Positions 24,801-33,320 of a stretch of DNA of 64,000 bases are shown here, in pieces. The stretch lies in contig CANMQO010000004.1 of the NCBI GenBank assembly GCA_947500055.1, positions 310,001 to 374,000 on the forward strand, read 5' to 3'. The DNA comes from an uncultured Paracoccaceae bacterium. GTDB lineage: Bacteria > Pseudomonadota > Alphaproteobacteria > Rhodobacterales > Rhodobacteraceae. The first letter of the stretch is position 1. Every line of letters begins with the position of its first letter. The notes beneath the pieces were generated by a model that worked only from the letters and a program-made list of their open reading frames with translations, did no database searches and was not told the origin of the DNA. Position numbers and translations under genes: made by a program.

Positions 24801-25312
24801 TGCGTGAGGCCGTGGCCAAAGGGTATCACAAGCTGCTGGCGTACAAGGATGAATATGAAGTTGCCCGGTTGTTGACCGAGACGCAGCAGAAGGCGGAGGC
24901 AGCGTTCGATGGCGACCTCAAGCTGACCTATCACCTGGCCCCACCTATGCTGTCAAAGACAGGCCCGGATGGCCGTCCGATGAAAAAGGCATATGGCGCG
25001 CGTATGGGTGCGATGTTCCCTAAACTGGCGAAGCTGAAATTCCTGCGTGGCACGCCGTTTGACCCCTTTGGTCGCACGGCAGAGCGCAAGATGGAGCGGG
25101 CGCTGATCAGGGAGTATGAGGCGGATATGGCCGAAGTGCTGAAAATCCTGCGGCCTGACACAGGCGATGCAGCCGTGGCGTTGGCCGGTTTGCCCCTGGA
25201 CATTCGCGGATTTGGTCCGGTGAAGGATGCAAACGCCCGCAAGGCGGCCAAGCGGCGCGAGGAATTGCTGGCGGTGTTGCGCGCCGCGCCCATGCAACAG
25301 GCCGCAGAGTGA
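21896..25312 (+). CDS. ior: Indolepyruvate ferredoxin oxidoreductase, fused alpha-beta form
   Basis: This large ThDP and iron-sulphur enzyme oxidatively decarboxylates aryl pyruvates from aromatic amino acids, passing electrons to ferredoxin. The alphaproteobacterial form is a fusion of the IorA and IorB parts, here 1138 aa. Visible are YRGSPLGAVDLQM near residue 53, FCSGCPHNSSTKVPDGSRAYAG near 440, a ferredoxin-like cluster site DVCEGCGDCGVQSNCVS with SCNKDFSCVNGFCPSF near 640-680, and the gamma-type domain VITGVGGTGVVTIGAVMAMAA near 720. GGGGAGGTG is the ribosome site. The divergent LysR gene and shared operator suggest regulation in response to amino-acid or redox state. Confidence 0.93.
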   Translation: MTHQDVSLNDRYDLEKSPVLLNGTQALVRLMLMQRARDEAAGLNTAGYVTGYRGSPLGAVDLQMQRARDVLDPAHVRFQLGLNEDLAATALWGSQQAELRGEGKYDGVFGLWYGKGPGVDRTGDVMRHANMAGTSAHGGVIMAMGDDHTGESSTTLHQSDWAMVDAYMPIVSPAGVQEILDYGLYAWELSRFAGVWVGLKTMKDTIEVTSVVDGDPHRLSFVRPDMALPEDGLNIRLVDTPQLQEARMIDHKRFAAEAFSRANKMDQRKWGKPGAKIGFVAAGKNWLDLQHALSLLNIDEAAADRMGITTYKVGQVWPLDMASFHEWAEGLDLIVVVEEKRKLIEVQVKEAIFDDRQGRRVYGWHKGDEHSEGRREEIFPTRAALDPIWIAEKVGGILVEEGCGSDGVKAGLAQLSEARRADNAPEIAARLPYFCSGCPHNSSTKVPDGSRAYAGIGCHYMVQWMDRDTVGFTQMGGEGANWVGEAPFSTRDHVFQNLGDGTYNHSGVQAIRFALLAGTNITYKILYNDAVAMTGGQGNDGGLTADQICRELQAMGVSNIALVYDEKEDVDLARFPKGLDVHERVDMPAVQQKFSKYKGVSAIVYVQTCAAEKRRRRKRGQFPDPDKRVFINTDVCEGCGDCGVQSNCVSIVPVETELGRKRAIDQSSCNKDFSCVNGFCPSFVTIEGAKIRKEATADVDLPDLPEPELPVIDGTHNVVITGVGGTGVVTIGAVMAMAAHMDGKGAGMMEMAGLAQKGGAVHIHCRIAESPSDINAIRVATGECDALIGGDLVVSAGAKTIGLMKTGRTKGVVNSHEIITGDFTREPEFKLPTEQLEMALQARLWDGLAMFDASELAKALLGDSIYSNMMIFGAVWQMGAIPLSYVAILGAIELNGAAVKRNIRAFELGRWAYLYPEDAQALLSPKVVQLPKSVDEMIAFREARLVDYQGKRLAKKYRKLVDQFQDAPLREAVAKGYHKLLAYKDEYEVARLLTETQQKAEAAFDGDLKLTYHLAPPMLSKTGPDGRPMKKAYGARMGAMFPKLAKLKFLRGTPFDPFGRTAERKMERALIREYEADMAEVLKILRPDTGDAAVALAGLPLDIRGFGPVKDANARKAAKRREELLAVLRAAPMQQAAE

Positions 25313-25384
25313 CACAGGATTGTCATCAGATTGTCGTTTGTCCGGGCTAGGCCACGGCAACGCTGACAAGACAGGCCTCGTTTC

Positions 25385-26293
25385 ATGCTGACGAAAGACC
25401 GCGACGTCGCCCGCGACATCACATATGCCAGTGCCGCAAGGGGGCGCGGTGGCCGTGCCATGATCCGGGTTATGGAAAACGCGACGGGTCGCCTGCGCCT
25501 GATCCGGCGGGCGAAAGGCTATGACCTTGACGTTGCTGCGGGGCAGGATTTTTGGGAGGTCATATCGGACCGCTATGGTCTGAAGCTGGAGGTTGTCGGT
25601 GGATCGCTGGCGGATATTCCGTGTGATGGCCCTTTGATCCTTGTCTCCAATCATCCTTACGGCATTCTGGACGGGTTGATGATGGGCCGCATCCTGTCAA
25701 ACCGGCGAAGCGGAGATTTCAAGGTTCTGGCGCATCGCATTTTTCGCAATGCGCCTGATCTGGAACGTGTGATCCTGCCGATTTCCTTTGATGAAACCAA
25801 GGAAGCCGCAAAGCTGAACCTGGAGACGCGGGCGGAAGCCGTGCGTTACCTGAAGGCGGGCGGCGCGGTTGGTATTTTTCCGGGCGGTACGGTATCTACC
25901 GCTGCCACCCCGTTTTCGCAGCCCATGGACCCCGGTTGGCGCACGTTTACGGCCAAGATGATTGCCAAATCCGGCGCCACTGTCGTGCCGGTGTTTTTCG
26001 ATGGCCGCAACAGCCGGTTGTTTCAACTGGCCAGCCATATTCACAGCACATTGCGCACCGGAATGTTCATTCGAGAATTCCGCGCGCGGATCAACAAACC
26101 GGTGCGGGTTGTGGTTGGCAAACCTATCGCTGGCGCCGATTTGGCCCGTTTCCAAAAAGACCCGAAAGGGTGCATGGATTTCCTGCGCAAAGCCACGTAT
26201 GAGTTGAGCCCGAAGCCCATCGACGCGAGCCGGTTGGGCCATGAGTTCGAAGCGAAATACAAGGTGCGAAATGGCGGTCGGTATATTCGATAG
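25385..26293 (+). CDS. Lysophospholipid acyltransferase-family protein, 302 aa
   Basis: The acyltransferase block I motif is present as [14 protein letters not shown] near residue 88 (His and Asp in an HX5D version), block III as [10 protein letters not shown] near 165, and a PVFFDGRN block near 200. This is the PlsC-like family that transfers an acyl group to a lysolipid. The version with NHPYGILDG is common in Rhodobacteraceae and related to the OlsA or hemolysin-associated group. The protein lacks long membrane helices and is probably a peripheral inner-membrane enzyme. It overlaps the murI start by 23 bases. The exact substrate is not determined. Confidence 0.82.
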   Translation: MLTKDRDVARDITYASAARGRGGRAMIRVMENATGRLRLIRRAKGYDLDVAAGQDFWEVISDRYGLKLEVVGGSLADIPCDGPLILVSNHPYGILDGLMMGRILSNRRSGDFKVLAHRIFRNAPDLERVILPISFDETKEAAKLNLETRAEAVRYLKAGGAVGIFPGGTVSTAATPFSQPMDPGWRTFTAKMIAKSGATVVPVFFDGRNSRLFQLASHIHSTLRTGMFIREFRARINKPVRVVVGKPIAGADLARFQKDPKGCMDFLRKATYELSPKPIDASRLGHEFEAKYKVRNGGRYIR

Positions 26294-27083
26294 CGGGTTG
26301 GGTGGGCTGACGGTGCTGGACGCTGTCGCAACGCGCCTGCCTGATGTTCCGCTGGTTTATTACGGCGATAGCGCCAATGCCCCTTATGGGGTGCGGACCC
26401 CGGATGACATCTATGACCTGACCACCAGGGCGACCCAGCGTCTGTTTGATGCGGGCTGCGATCTGGTGATTTTGGCCTGCAACACGGCAAGCGCGGCTGC
26501 GCTGCGCCGGATGCAGGAAGGCTGGGTGCCCGAGGGCAAGCGGGTGCTTGGTGTTTTTGTGCCGTTGATCGAGGCGCTGACCGAACGGCAATGGGGTGAC
26601 AATTCACCCCCGCGCGAGGTGAATGCCAAACATGTGGCGTTGTTTGCCACACCTGCCACCGTCTCCAGCCGCGCGTTTCAACGCGAATTGGCGTTCCGGG
26701 CCATCGGTGTTGATGTGGAGGCACAGGCCTGTGGCGGTGTCGTTGATGCCATTGAAGACGGCGATATGATCCTGGCAGAGGCGCTGGTGCGGTCCCATGT
26801 GGATGCGCTGAAGCGCAAGATGCCTGACCCGGATGCTGCGGTGCTGGGTTGCACCCATTACCCGTTGATGGAAAAGGAATTTCAGGCCGCGTTGGGCCCG
26901 GATGTGAAGGTGTTTTCACAGGCCAATCTGGTGGCGGAAAGCCTTGCCGATTACCTCATCCGCAGGCCAGAGATGATTGGTCCGGGGACCGAAAGCGCGT
27001 TCCTGACATCGGGCGATCCCGGCCGGGTGTCGTCTCGTGCGACCCAGTTTTTGCGACGACAAATTACGTTTGACGCCGCATAA
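26271..27083 (+). CDS. murI: Glutamate racemase
   Basis: MurI makes D-glutamate for peptidoglycan. The two catalytic cysteines are visible in [12 protein letters not shown] near residue 72 and [12 protein letters not shown] near 190, and the N-terminal [12 protein letters not shown] is the family start. I start at ATG 26271 because AAGG lies 5 bases upstream and the protein begins MAVGIFDSG; an ATG at 26241 would add ten residues and lie deeper in the previous gene. The gene overlaps the acyltransferase by 23 bases and is followed 37 bases later by argC. Confidence 0.94.
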   Translation: MAVGIFDSGLGGLTVLDAVATRLPDVPLVYYGDSANAPYGVRTPDDIYDLTTRATQRLFDAGCDLVILACNTASAAALRRMQEGWVPEGKRVLGVFVPLIEALTERQWGDNSPPREVNAKHVALFATPATVSSRAFQRELAFRAIGVDVEAQACGGVVDAIEDGDMILAEALVRSHVDALKRKMPDPDAAVLGCTHYPLMEKEFQAALGPDVKVFSQANLVAESLADYLIRRPEMIGPGTESAFLTSGDPGRVSSRATQFLRRQITFDAA

Positions 27084-27120
27084 ATCGTTTCAAGGACTTC
27101 ATCCCGAAGGGATATTCAAA

Positions 27121-28149
27121 ATGACCCATAATGTCGCCATTCTTGGCGCTTCTGGCTATACCGGGGCAGAGCTTGTCCGGTTGATTGCCACACACCCCAG
27201 CCTGAACATCGTTGGGCTTTCCGGCAACTCAAAGGCGGGGATGGCCATGGCGGATGTGTTTCCGCATCTGCGCCATCTGGACCTGCCGCGCCTGACCACG
27301 ATTGAAGAGATGTCGTTTGACGATGTGGAGATCGTGTTTTGTGGGTTGCCGCATGCCACATCGCAGAAGGTGATCGCGGGCCTGCCGGACCATGTGCGGA
27401 TCGTGGATATGTCCGCCGATTTCCGGCTGCGCGATCCTGCGGAATATGAAAAATGGTATGGCAAACCGCATAGCGCGCCTGAGTTGCAAAAAACGGCTGT
27501 CTACGGGTTGACCGAGTTTTACCGGGACCAGATCAAGGATGCCCGGCTGGTGGCAGGCACGGGCTGCAACGCGGCCACGGGCCAATATGCCCTGCGTCCG
27601 TTGATCGCCGCCGGCGTTATTGATCTTGATCATATCATCATGGACCTGAAAGCGGCAGTATCAGGGGCAGGGCGCGCCTTGAAGGAGAACCTGTTGCACG
27701 CGGAATTGTCAGAAGGGGCGCATGCCTATGCCGTCGGTGGCACGCATAGGCATCTGGGCGAGTTTGATCAGGAGTTTTCGCTGATTGCCGGTCGGCCTGT
27801 CCATGTGCAACTGACCCCACATCTTATCCCTGCCAATCGCGGGATTTTGATGACAAATTATGTGCAAGGTGACCCGGCGGCCATATATGACACATTGGTC
27901 GCGGCTTACGCGGCTGAGCCGTTTATTGAGGTCTTGCCAATGGGACAGCACCCGTCGATCAAGCATATCCGGGCCAGCAATTTCTGCCATATCGGTGTGG
28001 TCGCGGACCGCGTGCCGGGCCGGGCGATTGTGATTGCTGCCCTGGATAATCTGACCAAAGGATCGAGCGGGCAGGCGCTGCAGAATGCCAACCTGATGTT
28101 GGACCTGCCGGAAACCGAAGGCCTGATGCTGGCCCCGGTATTCCCATGA
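27121..28149 (+). CDS. argC: N-acetyl-gamma-glutamyl-phosphate reductase
   Basis: ArgC carries out the NADPH-dependent third step of arginine synthesis. Residues 1-15 give the Rossmann start [15 protein letters not shown], the active-site cysteine is in [15 protein letters not shown] near residue 144, and [12 protein letters not shown] is near 209. The length is 342 aa. I start at ATG 27121; the same frame continues upstream for 28 codons into murI. The final ATGA overlaps ccmE by 4 bases, coupling arginine synthesis and cytochrome maturation genes on one message. Confidence 0.96.
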   Translation: MTHNVAILGASGYTGAELVRLIATHPSLNIVGLSGNSKAGMAMADVFPHLRHLDLPRLTTIEEMSFDDVEIVFCGLPHATSQKVIAGLPDHVRIVDMSADFRLRDPAEYEKWYGKPHSAPELQKTAVYGLTEFYRDQIKDARLVAGTGCNAATGQYALRPLIAAGVIDLDHIIMDLKAAVSGAGRALKENLLHAELSEGAHAYAVGGTHRHLGEFDQEFSLIAGRPVHVQLTPHLIPANRGILMTNYVQGDPAAIYDTLVAAYAAEPFIEVLPMGQHPSIKHIRASNFCHIGVVADRVPGRAIVIAALDNLTKGSSGQALQNANLMLDLPETEGLMLAPVFP

Positions 28150-28613
28150 GCGGATTGAAATCACTTAAGAAACGTCGCCGTATTCAGGTGATTTCCATCG
28201 CGGGTGTCTGTATCGCGCTGGTCCTGATCATTCTGGCATTCCTGCCAGATGACAGTTTCCAGTTCTTCCGATCTCCGTCCGAAGTGGCCGAAGCCCCGCC
28301 CGCCCCAAATGAACGTTTTCGTATTGGCGGGCTGGTCGAGGATGGCACATTGGTACGTGGACAGGGCGAGCAGGTGAGCTTTGCCGTGACGGATGGTGGT
28401 GCCTCTGTCACCGTTGTCTATACCGGTATCCTGCCGGATCTGTTTGAGGAAGGTCAGGGCATGGTGGCGCAAGGGAATTACATTAATGGTCGCTTTGAAG
28501 CTGTTGAAATTCTTGCGAAACATGATGAAACCTACATGCCGGCCGAGGTTGTGGATGCGCTGAAGGAACAGGGCGTTTACCAAGCACCGGACGGTGCCAC
28601 CGTCACCAATTAA
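28146..28613 (+). CDS. ccmE: Cytochrome c maturation haem chaperone CcmE
   Basis: CcmE binds haem covalently through a histidine and hands it to the CcmF/H lyase in the periplasm. The N-terminal membrane anchor ([19 protein letters not shown]) is at residues 15-33. The OB-fold body begins near [15 protein letters not shown]. The haem-binding motif is in [13 protein letters not shown] near residues 121-133, with the essential histidine. Its length (155 aa) is normal. It overlaps argC by 4 bases. The endolysin and holin genes follow before ccmF, an unusual interruption of the ccm set. Confidence 0.95.
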   Translation: MSGLKSLKKRRRIQVISIAGVCIALVLIILAFLPDDSFQFFRSPSEVAEAPPAPNERFRIGGLVEDGTLVRGQGEQVSFAVTDGGASVTVVYTGILPDLFEEGQGMVAQGNYINGRFEAVEILAKHDETYMPAEVVDALKEQGVYQAPDGATVTN

Positions 28614-28617
28614 CCAT
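28610..28617 (+). promoter_or_regulatory. CtrA-type half-site before the endolysin gene
   Basis: TTAACCAT overlaps the ccmE stop codon and lies 40 bases before the endolysin start. It is the short CtrA-associated octamer known from Caulobacter. A single octamer is weak evidence, but CtrA control of GTA lysis genes is reported in Rhodobacter. Confidence 0.3.
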
Positions 28618-28657
28618 TTGCGCGCAGTCTTGATGTCGTTGGACATGAGGGCTGCAA

Positions 28658-29269
28658 ATGCAAAGCGTCACCGAAATAGCGTCAGAAATCGTTGCCCGTG
28701 AGGGCGGCTATGTGAATGATCCCGATGATCCCGGCGGCGCCACGAAACATGGTGTCACGATTCACACAATGCGCCGCCTTGGCTTTGATCTGGATGGCGA
28801 TGGTGATGTTGACAGCAGCGACGTGAAGTTGCTGACCAAGGTCAAAGCCGTTTCCATCTTTGTCGAGCATTACTTTCGTCGCCCCAGGATCAACCAACTG
28901 CCCGAAGTGCTGCACTCGACGGTGTTTGATATGTATGTCAATGCCGGGTCCAATGCGGTGAAGATTTTGCAACGCCTGTTGGGCGATATGCGCATTCAGG
29001 TAAAGGTTGACGGCATCATTGGTCCCCTGACCATCGCCGCCACCAAAAAGGCGCTTGAGGCCGCACCCAAGCATTTTGTTGACGCATACGGGATTGCCCG
29101 CCGCAACTATTATTACGATCTGGCTGATCGCCGGGTGAACAGCCGCAAATATGCCCGCCGCCGTGATGGGGGAAAGGGCGGCTGGATCCTGCGCGCCGAG
29201 GAGTTCATCGATCCGCGTTATCACCTGACAGACAAACAGCACCGTGAAAGGACTGCAAGATGGGATTGA
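28658..29269 (+). CDS. Endolysin, GH108 N-acetylmuramidase (GTA lysis type)
   Basis: A peptidoglycan hydrolase that cleaves the glycan backbone. The GH108 catalytic block EGGYVNDPDDPGGATKHGV starts at Glu15. FDLDGDGDVDSSDVKLL at about 43-59 is a calcium-loop-like insertion, and the C-terminal half (from GDMRIQVKVDGIIGPLT) matches a peptidoglycan-binding module (PG_binding_3 type). It has no signal peptide, so release needs a holin. It is the same family as the endolysin that I recall as rcc00555, which releases Rhodobacter capsulatus gene transfer agent particles. GAGG lies 7 bases before the ATG. It overlaps the holin gene by 10 bases. Confidence 0.88.
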   Translation: MQSVTEIASEIVAREGGYVNDPDDPGGATKHGVTIHTMRRLGFDLDGDGDVDSSDVKLLTKVKAVSIFVEHYFRRPRINQLPEVLHSTVFDMYVNAGSNAVKILQRLLGDMRIQVKVDGIIGPLTIAATKKALEAAPKHFVDAYGIARRNYYYDLADRRVNSRKYARRRDGGKGGWILRAEEFIDPRYHLTDKQHRERTARWD

Positions 29270-29778
29270 TTGGTGGATTGATGACGTTTCTGTTTGGAGA
29301 TGGACGCAACGTGGTTGCCGAGACGGCCGAAGTATTTCGCGAGAATGCTGAAAAGGGCGCCGCACGTGACGCAGATGCCAAAAGCGAAAGCCTGCAGCAA
29401 TTCGCCGCAGAATTCATGCATCCGCGCCGTGGTGTTTTTGACCGGTTGGTTGATGCAATGAACCGGCTGCCGCGTCCGTTTCTGGCGCTTGGCACGATCT
29501 GGCTATTTGTCATGGCAATGCAGAAGCCAGAGGCGTTCATGCAAGGCATGGAAGGGATTGCGCTGGTGCCAGAGCCGCTTTGGTGGTTGATGGGCGCGAT
29601 TGTCAGTTTTTATTTTGGTGCCCGCCACCAGTCAAAAGGACAGGATTTTCAACGCTCTGTCGCGCGCAGTTTGATCATGGCGCAAGCGATGAAGGCACCC
29701 AAAGCCCCTGAATATCGTCCCGAGGCCCCATCGGCCCCGAATGCGGCGCTTTTGGATTGGCAGGACAGGAATGGATAG
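29260..29778 (+). CDS. Holin of the three-TM type (GTA lysis type)
   Basis: A small membrane protein that permeabilises the inner membrane and lets the endolysin out. The N-terminal MGLIGGLMTFLFGDG is followed by a charged helix to residue about 55, two membrane segments (PFLALGTIWLFVMAMQ near 70-88 and ALVPEPLWWLMGAIVSFYFGARHQ near 100-125) and a soluble tail. PLWWLMGAIVSFYFGARH is the family-typical block of holin-family proteins found with GH108 enzymes. It starts 10 bases before the endolysin stop with AAAGGA as ribosome site. It corresponds in family and order to the holin I recall as rcc00556, needed for RcGTA release. Confidence 0.85.
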   Translation: MGLIGGLMTFLFGDGRNVVAETAEVFRENAEKGAARDADAKSESLQQFAAEFMHPRRGVFDRLVDAMNRLPRPFLALGTIWLFVMAMQKPEAFMQGMEGIALVPEPLWWLMGAIVSFYFGARHQSKGQDFQRSVARSLIMAQAMKAPKAPEYRPEAPSAPNAALLDWQDRNG

Positions 29779-29974
29779 CGAATGGATCGCCGAGGTTGAT
29801 CGCCGGTTGCGTGCGATTGAAACCCGCAATGCCGTTGATGAGGTTCATCGCGTCAATGTCGCGGACCGGCTCGCCGCAATCGAAGATATTTTGAAATGGC
29901 TGGTGCGTTTGATTATCGGTGGGTTGTTGATGGCCGCGCTGACCTATGCGGTGCAGGGCGGCTTGGTGAAATGA
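29771..29974 (+). CDS. Small single-pass membrane protein of the lysis cassette, 67 aa
   Basis: The protein starts MDSEWIAEVDRRLRAIETRN, then a charged coiled-coil-like helix to about residue 40, and one membrane segment (LVRLIIGGLLMAALTYAV) near the C-terminus. The start overlaps the holin stop by 8 bases. The shape, a cytoplasmic coiled coil with a C-terminal anchor, recalls pinholin partners, antiholins or XhlA-type haemolysin-like phage proteins. I do not know a characterised homologue; the tight overlap with the holin argues for a role in lysis control. It is easily missed because of its size. Confidence 0.72.
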   Translation: MDSEWIAEVDRRLRAIETRNAVDEVHRVNVADRLAAIEDILKWLVRLIIGGLLMAALTYAVQGGLVK

Positions 29975-30063
29975 AACGCTCTGCGATCAGGAGCGTCAAT
30001 TTGTATCGCTGATGTGACCGCGTTGCTATGTCGCCCGGTTCTGAATTGCGCTATGTCTGGCGC

Positions 30064-32034
30064 ATGTTGACCGAACTTGGACATTTCGCCCTGATTCTGG
30101 GTTTTGGCGTCGCTATCGTGCAGATGATTGTGCCGATGATTGGTGCCCATCGCGGCAATGCAAGCTGGATGGCCGTTGCTGAGCCTGCCGCCACCACGCA
30201 GTTTCTGCTGGTTGCCTTTTCCTTTGCCGTGCTGACATGGGCCTTTGTCACCTCTGACTTTTCGTTGCAGCTGGTCTATGCCAATTCCCACACGGCCAAG
30301 CCGATGATTTACAAGATCAGTGGTGTCTGGGGAAACCACGAGGGGTCGATGCTGCTTTGGCTGCTGATCCTGACACTTTTTGGCGCCTCTGCCGCATGGT
30401 TCGGGGGTGGTTTGCCCGCCCGGTTACGCGCGCGTGTGCTGGCGGTGCAAGCCTCCATCGGCGTCGCGTTTTTTGCGTTTATCCTGTTCACGTCCAACCC
30501 GTTTTTGCGCCTGGCAGTGCCGCCCCTGAACGGCCGTGATTTGAACCCGCTATTGCAGGATCCCGGTTTGGCGTTCCACCCGCCGTTCCTTTACCTCGGT
30601 TATGTGGGCCTGAGCATGTCGTTTTCCTTTGCCGTTGCCGCGTTGATCGAAGGGCGGGTGGATGCCGCCTGGGGTCGCTGGGTGCGCCCCTGGACGCTGG
30701 CCGCGTGGATGTTTCTGACGGTGGGCATCGCGCTGGGATCCTGGTGGGCCTATTACGAGCTGGGCTGGGGCGGTTTCTGGTTCTGGGATCCCGTTGAAAA
30801 CGCCTCTTTCATGCCGTGGCTGATTGCCGCTGCATTGTTGCATTCCGCCATCGTCGTGGAAAAGCGTGAAGCGTTAAAAAGCTGGACAATTCTGCTGGCC
30901 ATTCTGGCCTTTGGGTTTTCGCTTCTGGGCGCGTTCATCGTCCGGTCAGGTGTGCTTACCTCCGTCCATGCATTTGCCAATGATCCGGCGAGGGGGATTC
31001 TGATCCTGATCATTCTGGCCGTGTTCCTTGGCGGTGCGCTGACCTTGTTTGCTGCCCGCGCGGGCGCGATGGAGGCGAAAGGCGTCTTCTCCGTCGTCAG
31101 CCGCGAAAGCGCGCTGATCCTGAACAATATCCTGTTGGCGGTGAGCTGTTTTGTGGTGTTCATCGGCACGATCTGGCCCCTGGTCGCAGAAATGCTATTC
31201 GGGCGGACCTTATCCGTTGGTCCACCGTTCTTTGAGGCCGCCTTTACCCCCTTCATGGTGGCATTGGCCGTTGCCTTGCCGCTGGGGTCGATCATCGCTT
31301 GGAAGCGGGGCGGGTTTTCGCGGCTGAAATCCTCGCTCACCGCTTTGCTGGTGGTTTCGCTGGCATTTGGTGCCTTGGCATTTGCGGTACAAACCGGTCG
31401 TTCCGCACTTGGTCCGGTTGGTCTGATGTTGGGCGTTTGGGTTGTGGGGGGCTCCTTGCTGGATCTTTGGCTGCGGTCGGGGCGTGATGGGGTCGCCGTG
31501 CGCTTGCGTCGCCTGCGCCGACTACCGCGTGCCGATTGGGGCAAGGCCGTGGCCCATATCGGAATGGGTGTCACGATCTTTGGCATTGCTGCGATGACGG
31601 CCTGGGAAAAGGAAGACATCCGTATCGCCGATATTGGCCAACGGTGGGAGGTTGGCCAATTCGCCTTTACCCTGGATGACGTGCGCGAATTCGAAGGCCC
31701 GAATTACCTGACCACAATGGCGGATATGGGTGTTTGGCGTGGTGATCGTCAACTTGGCACTTTGCAGCCGGAAAAGCGGTTCTATCCCGTGGCCAATATG
31801 CCGACGACAGAGGCGGCCATTCGCAACGGCGTGCTGCGCGATATCTATGTTGTGATCGGTGATCCGCAGGAGAGCGGTGGCTATGCCGTCCGTGTCTATA
31901 TCAAGCCATTTGCCAACTGGATTTGGGGTGGTGCGATCCTGATGGCTTTGGGTGGCGTTCTGTCTTTGTCGGACCGCCGTCTGCGCGTGGGTGCTGCGGC
32001 GGCGAAGATGCCCAAGGCGGTGCCTGCGGAATGA
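30064..32034 (+). CDS. ccmF: Cytochrome c haem lyase subunit CcmF
   Basis: A large polytopic membrane protein (about 656 aa from this start) that carries haem in the haem lyase complex. The WWD domain is visible as WGGFWFWDPVENASFMPW near residues 236-253, and PLNGRDLNPLLQDPGLAFHPPFLYLGYVG near 160 gives another conserved histidine. I choose ATG 30064 (MLTELGHFALILG), which matches the family N-terminus; an ATG 36 bases upstream adds MSPGSELRYVWR. It ends with ATGA overlapping ccmH. The endolysin-holin cassette lies between it and ccmE. Length agrees with Rhodobacter Ccl1. Confidence 0.95.
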   Translation: MLTELGHFALILGFGVAIVQMIVPMIGAHRGNASWMAVAEPAATTQFLLVAFSFAVLTWAFVTSDFSLQLVYANSHTAKPMIYKISGVWGNHEGSMLLWLLILTLFGASAAWFGGGLPARLRARVLAVQASIGVAFFAFILFTSNPFLRLAVPPLNGRDLNPLLQDPGLAFHPPFLYLGYVGLSMSFSFAVAALIEGRVDAAWGRWVRPWTLAAWMFLTVGIALGSWWAYYELGWGGFWFWDPVENASFMPWLIAAALLHSAIVVEKREALKSWTILLAILAFGFSLLGAFIVRSGVLTSVHAFANDPARGILILIILAVFLGGALTLFAARAGAMEAKGVFSVVSRESALILNNILLAVSCFVVFIGTIWPLVAEMLFGRTLSVGPPFFEAAFTPFMVALAVALPLGSIIAWKRGGFSRLKSSLTALLVVSLAFGALAFAVQTGRSALGPVGLMLGVWVVGGSLLDLWLRSGRDGVAVRLRRLRRLPRADWGKAVAHIGMGVTIFGIAAMTAWEKEDIRIADIGQRWEVGQFAFTLDDVREFEGPNYLTTMADMGVWRGDRQLGTLQPEKRFYPVANMPTTEAAIRNGVLRDIYVVIGDPQESGGYAVRVYIKPFANWIWGGAILMALGGVLSLSDRRLRVGAAAAKMPKAVPAE

Positions 32035-32471
32035 TACGGTTGTTCATGGTCCTGATTTTGCTTGCAGTCCCCTTATGGGCTGTGGAACCCGGTGAAATGC
32101 TGGATGATCCGGTGCTGGAGGAGCGTGCGCGCGTTCTTTCGCAAGGGTTACGCTGCCCGGTCTGCCGTAACGAGAGCATTGATGAAAGCAATGCGACCCT
32201 GGCGCAGGAACTGCGTCTGGTGCTGCGGGAACGGTTGGTTGCGGGTGATACCGACCAAGAGGCGGTCGATTACATGGTTGCCCGTTATGGCGAGTTTGTT
32301 TTGCTGCGTCCCGATGCCAGCGGCGCAAACCTGATCCTGTGGCTGGCCGCTCCGGCGCTGTTGCTGGTGGCACTGGGCATTGGCTGGGCCACTATTCGTC
32401 GCCGCGCCCCGGTTGATGATCGGCTGAGCGATGAAGAAAAGGCCGAATTGGACAAAATATTGCGGTCGTGA
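32031..32471 (+). CDS. ccmH: Cytochrome c maturation thiol-disulphide protein CcmH
   Basis: CcmH reduces apocytochrome c so that haem can be attached. The signal or anchor is at residues 2-16, the redox motif is LRCPVCRNESIDESNA near residues 40-55, and the second membrane segment is LILWLAAPALLLVALGIGW near 103-121. At 146 aa it is the short Ccl2/CycL-type protein. Its start ATG overlaps the ccmF stop (ATGA), so translation is coupled. Confidence 0.94.
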   Translation: MIRLFMVLILLAVPLWAVEPGEMLDDPVLEERARVLSQGLRCPVCRNESIDESNATLAQELRLVLRERLVAGDTDQEAVDYMVARYGEFVLLRPDASGANLILWLAAPALLLVALGIGWATIRRRAPVDDRLSDEEKAELDKILRS

Positions 32472-32543
32472 CGCCCCGTTGCCCTTTCCTGAACTGATGA
32501 GTTCACTAAGTTGAGCGTAACGCTTAACAGGGAAAGAACGCTT

Positions 32544-33320
32544 ATGGACTATCAGGCCATTACACTTGTGATCCGCAATTCGGTGGGGGTGATCACGCTG
32601 AACCGCCCTGAATTGATGAATGCCCTTAACACGCAGATGCGTGCCGAGATTACCCATGCCGTCAAGGCTGCGGAAAAGGATGCGCGTGTGCTGATCATCA
32701 CCGGCGCGGGCAAGGCGTTTTGTTCCGGGCAGGATCTGGGCGATGCAGGGTCAGCGGCGACGCTGGATCTGGAGCGGACATTGCGGGATGAGTATGTGCC
32801 GATGCTGAAGGCGATATTTGACTGCCGTATCCCGACGATCTGCGCGGTGAATGGCCCGGCTGCGGGGGCAGGGGCCAATCTGGCGCTGGCTGCTGATGTG
32901 GTGATCGCGTCCGAAGACGCGTATTTCGTGCAGGCCTTTACCCGCATTGGCCTGATCCCGGATGCGGGCGGTACATATTGGTTGCCGCGTCAGATGGGTG
33001 CGGCCAAGGCGATGGGGGCCGCCCTGTTCGGCGACAAGATTTCGGCAACGGATGCCGCCGCCTGGGGCATGATTTATGAAACCGCACCGGCGCTCAGCTT
33101 TCTTGAGCATGTGCAGTCGCGTGCGGCACATCTGGCGCAAGGACCAACAGTTGCCTATCGCCAGTTGAAAAAGGCCATTCGCGGATCGTTTGAAAACACG
33201 CTGGATGGCCAATTGGCGCTGGAGGCGAAACTGCAAGGCCGTTGCGGCAAGACCCGCGATTTTCAGGAAGGGGTCATTGCCTTTCTTGAAAAGCGGCCCG
33301 CCCGTTACGAAGGTCGCTGA
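32544..33320 (+). CDS. Enoyl-CoA hydratase/isomerase, PaaG-like
   Basis: A crotonase-fold enzyme of 258 aa. Family blocks are VGVITLNRPELMNALNTQMR near residue 14, AFCSGQDLGDAG near 60 (oxyanion), NGPAAGAGANLALAADVVIA near 102, and FTRIGLIPDAGGTYWLPRQ near 130. The SGQDLGD sequence is typical of PaaG-type isomerases of phenylacetate degradation, but no paa gene is nearby. I start at ATG 32544 (MDYQAITLVI) after GGAAAGAACG. It overlaps the convergent DUF2087 gene at its 3' end by 16 bases. Substrate unknown. Confidence 0.85.
   Translation: MDYQAITLVIRNSVGVITLNRPELMNALNTQMRAEITHAVKAAEKDARVLIITGAGKAFCSGQDLGDAGSAATLDLERTLRDEYVPMLKAIFDCRIPTICAVNGPAAGAGANLALAADVVIASEDAYFVQAFTRIGLIPDAGGTYWLPRQMGAAKAMGAALFGDKISATDAAAWGMIYETAPALSFLEHVQSRAAHLAQGPTVAYRQLKKAIRGSFENTLDGQLALEAKLQGRCGKTRDFQEGVIAFLEKRPARYEGR

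Noticed and set aside
28658..29974. Prophage remnant at the endolysin and holin genes
   Set aside because: No integrase, attachment repeats, capsid, tail or regulator genes are near, and the cassette is embedded without gaps between ccmE and ccmF; a fixed GTA-type cassette fits better.
30753..31619. A 288-codon minus-strand frame inside ccmF
   Set aside because: Antisense to a strongly supported membrane protein; the translation is serine/proline/arginine-rich as expected of a shadow frame.
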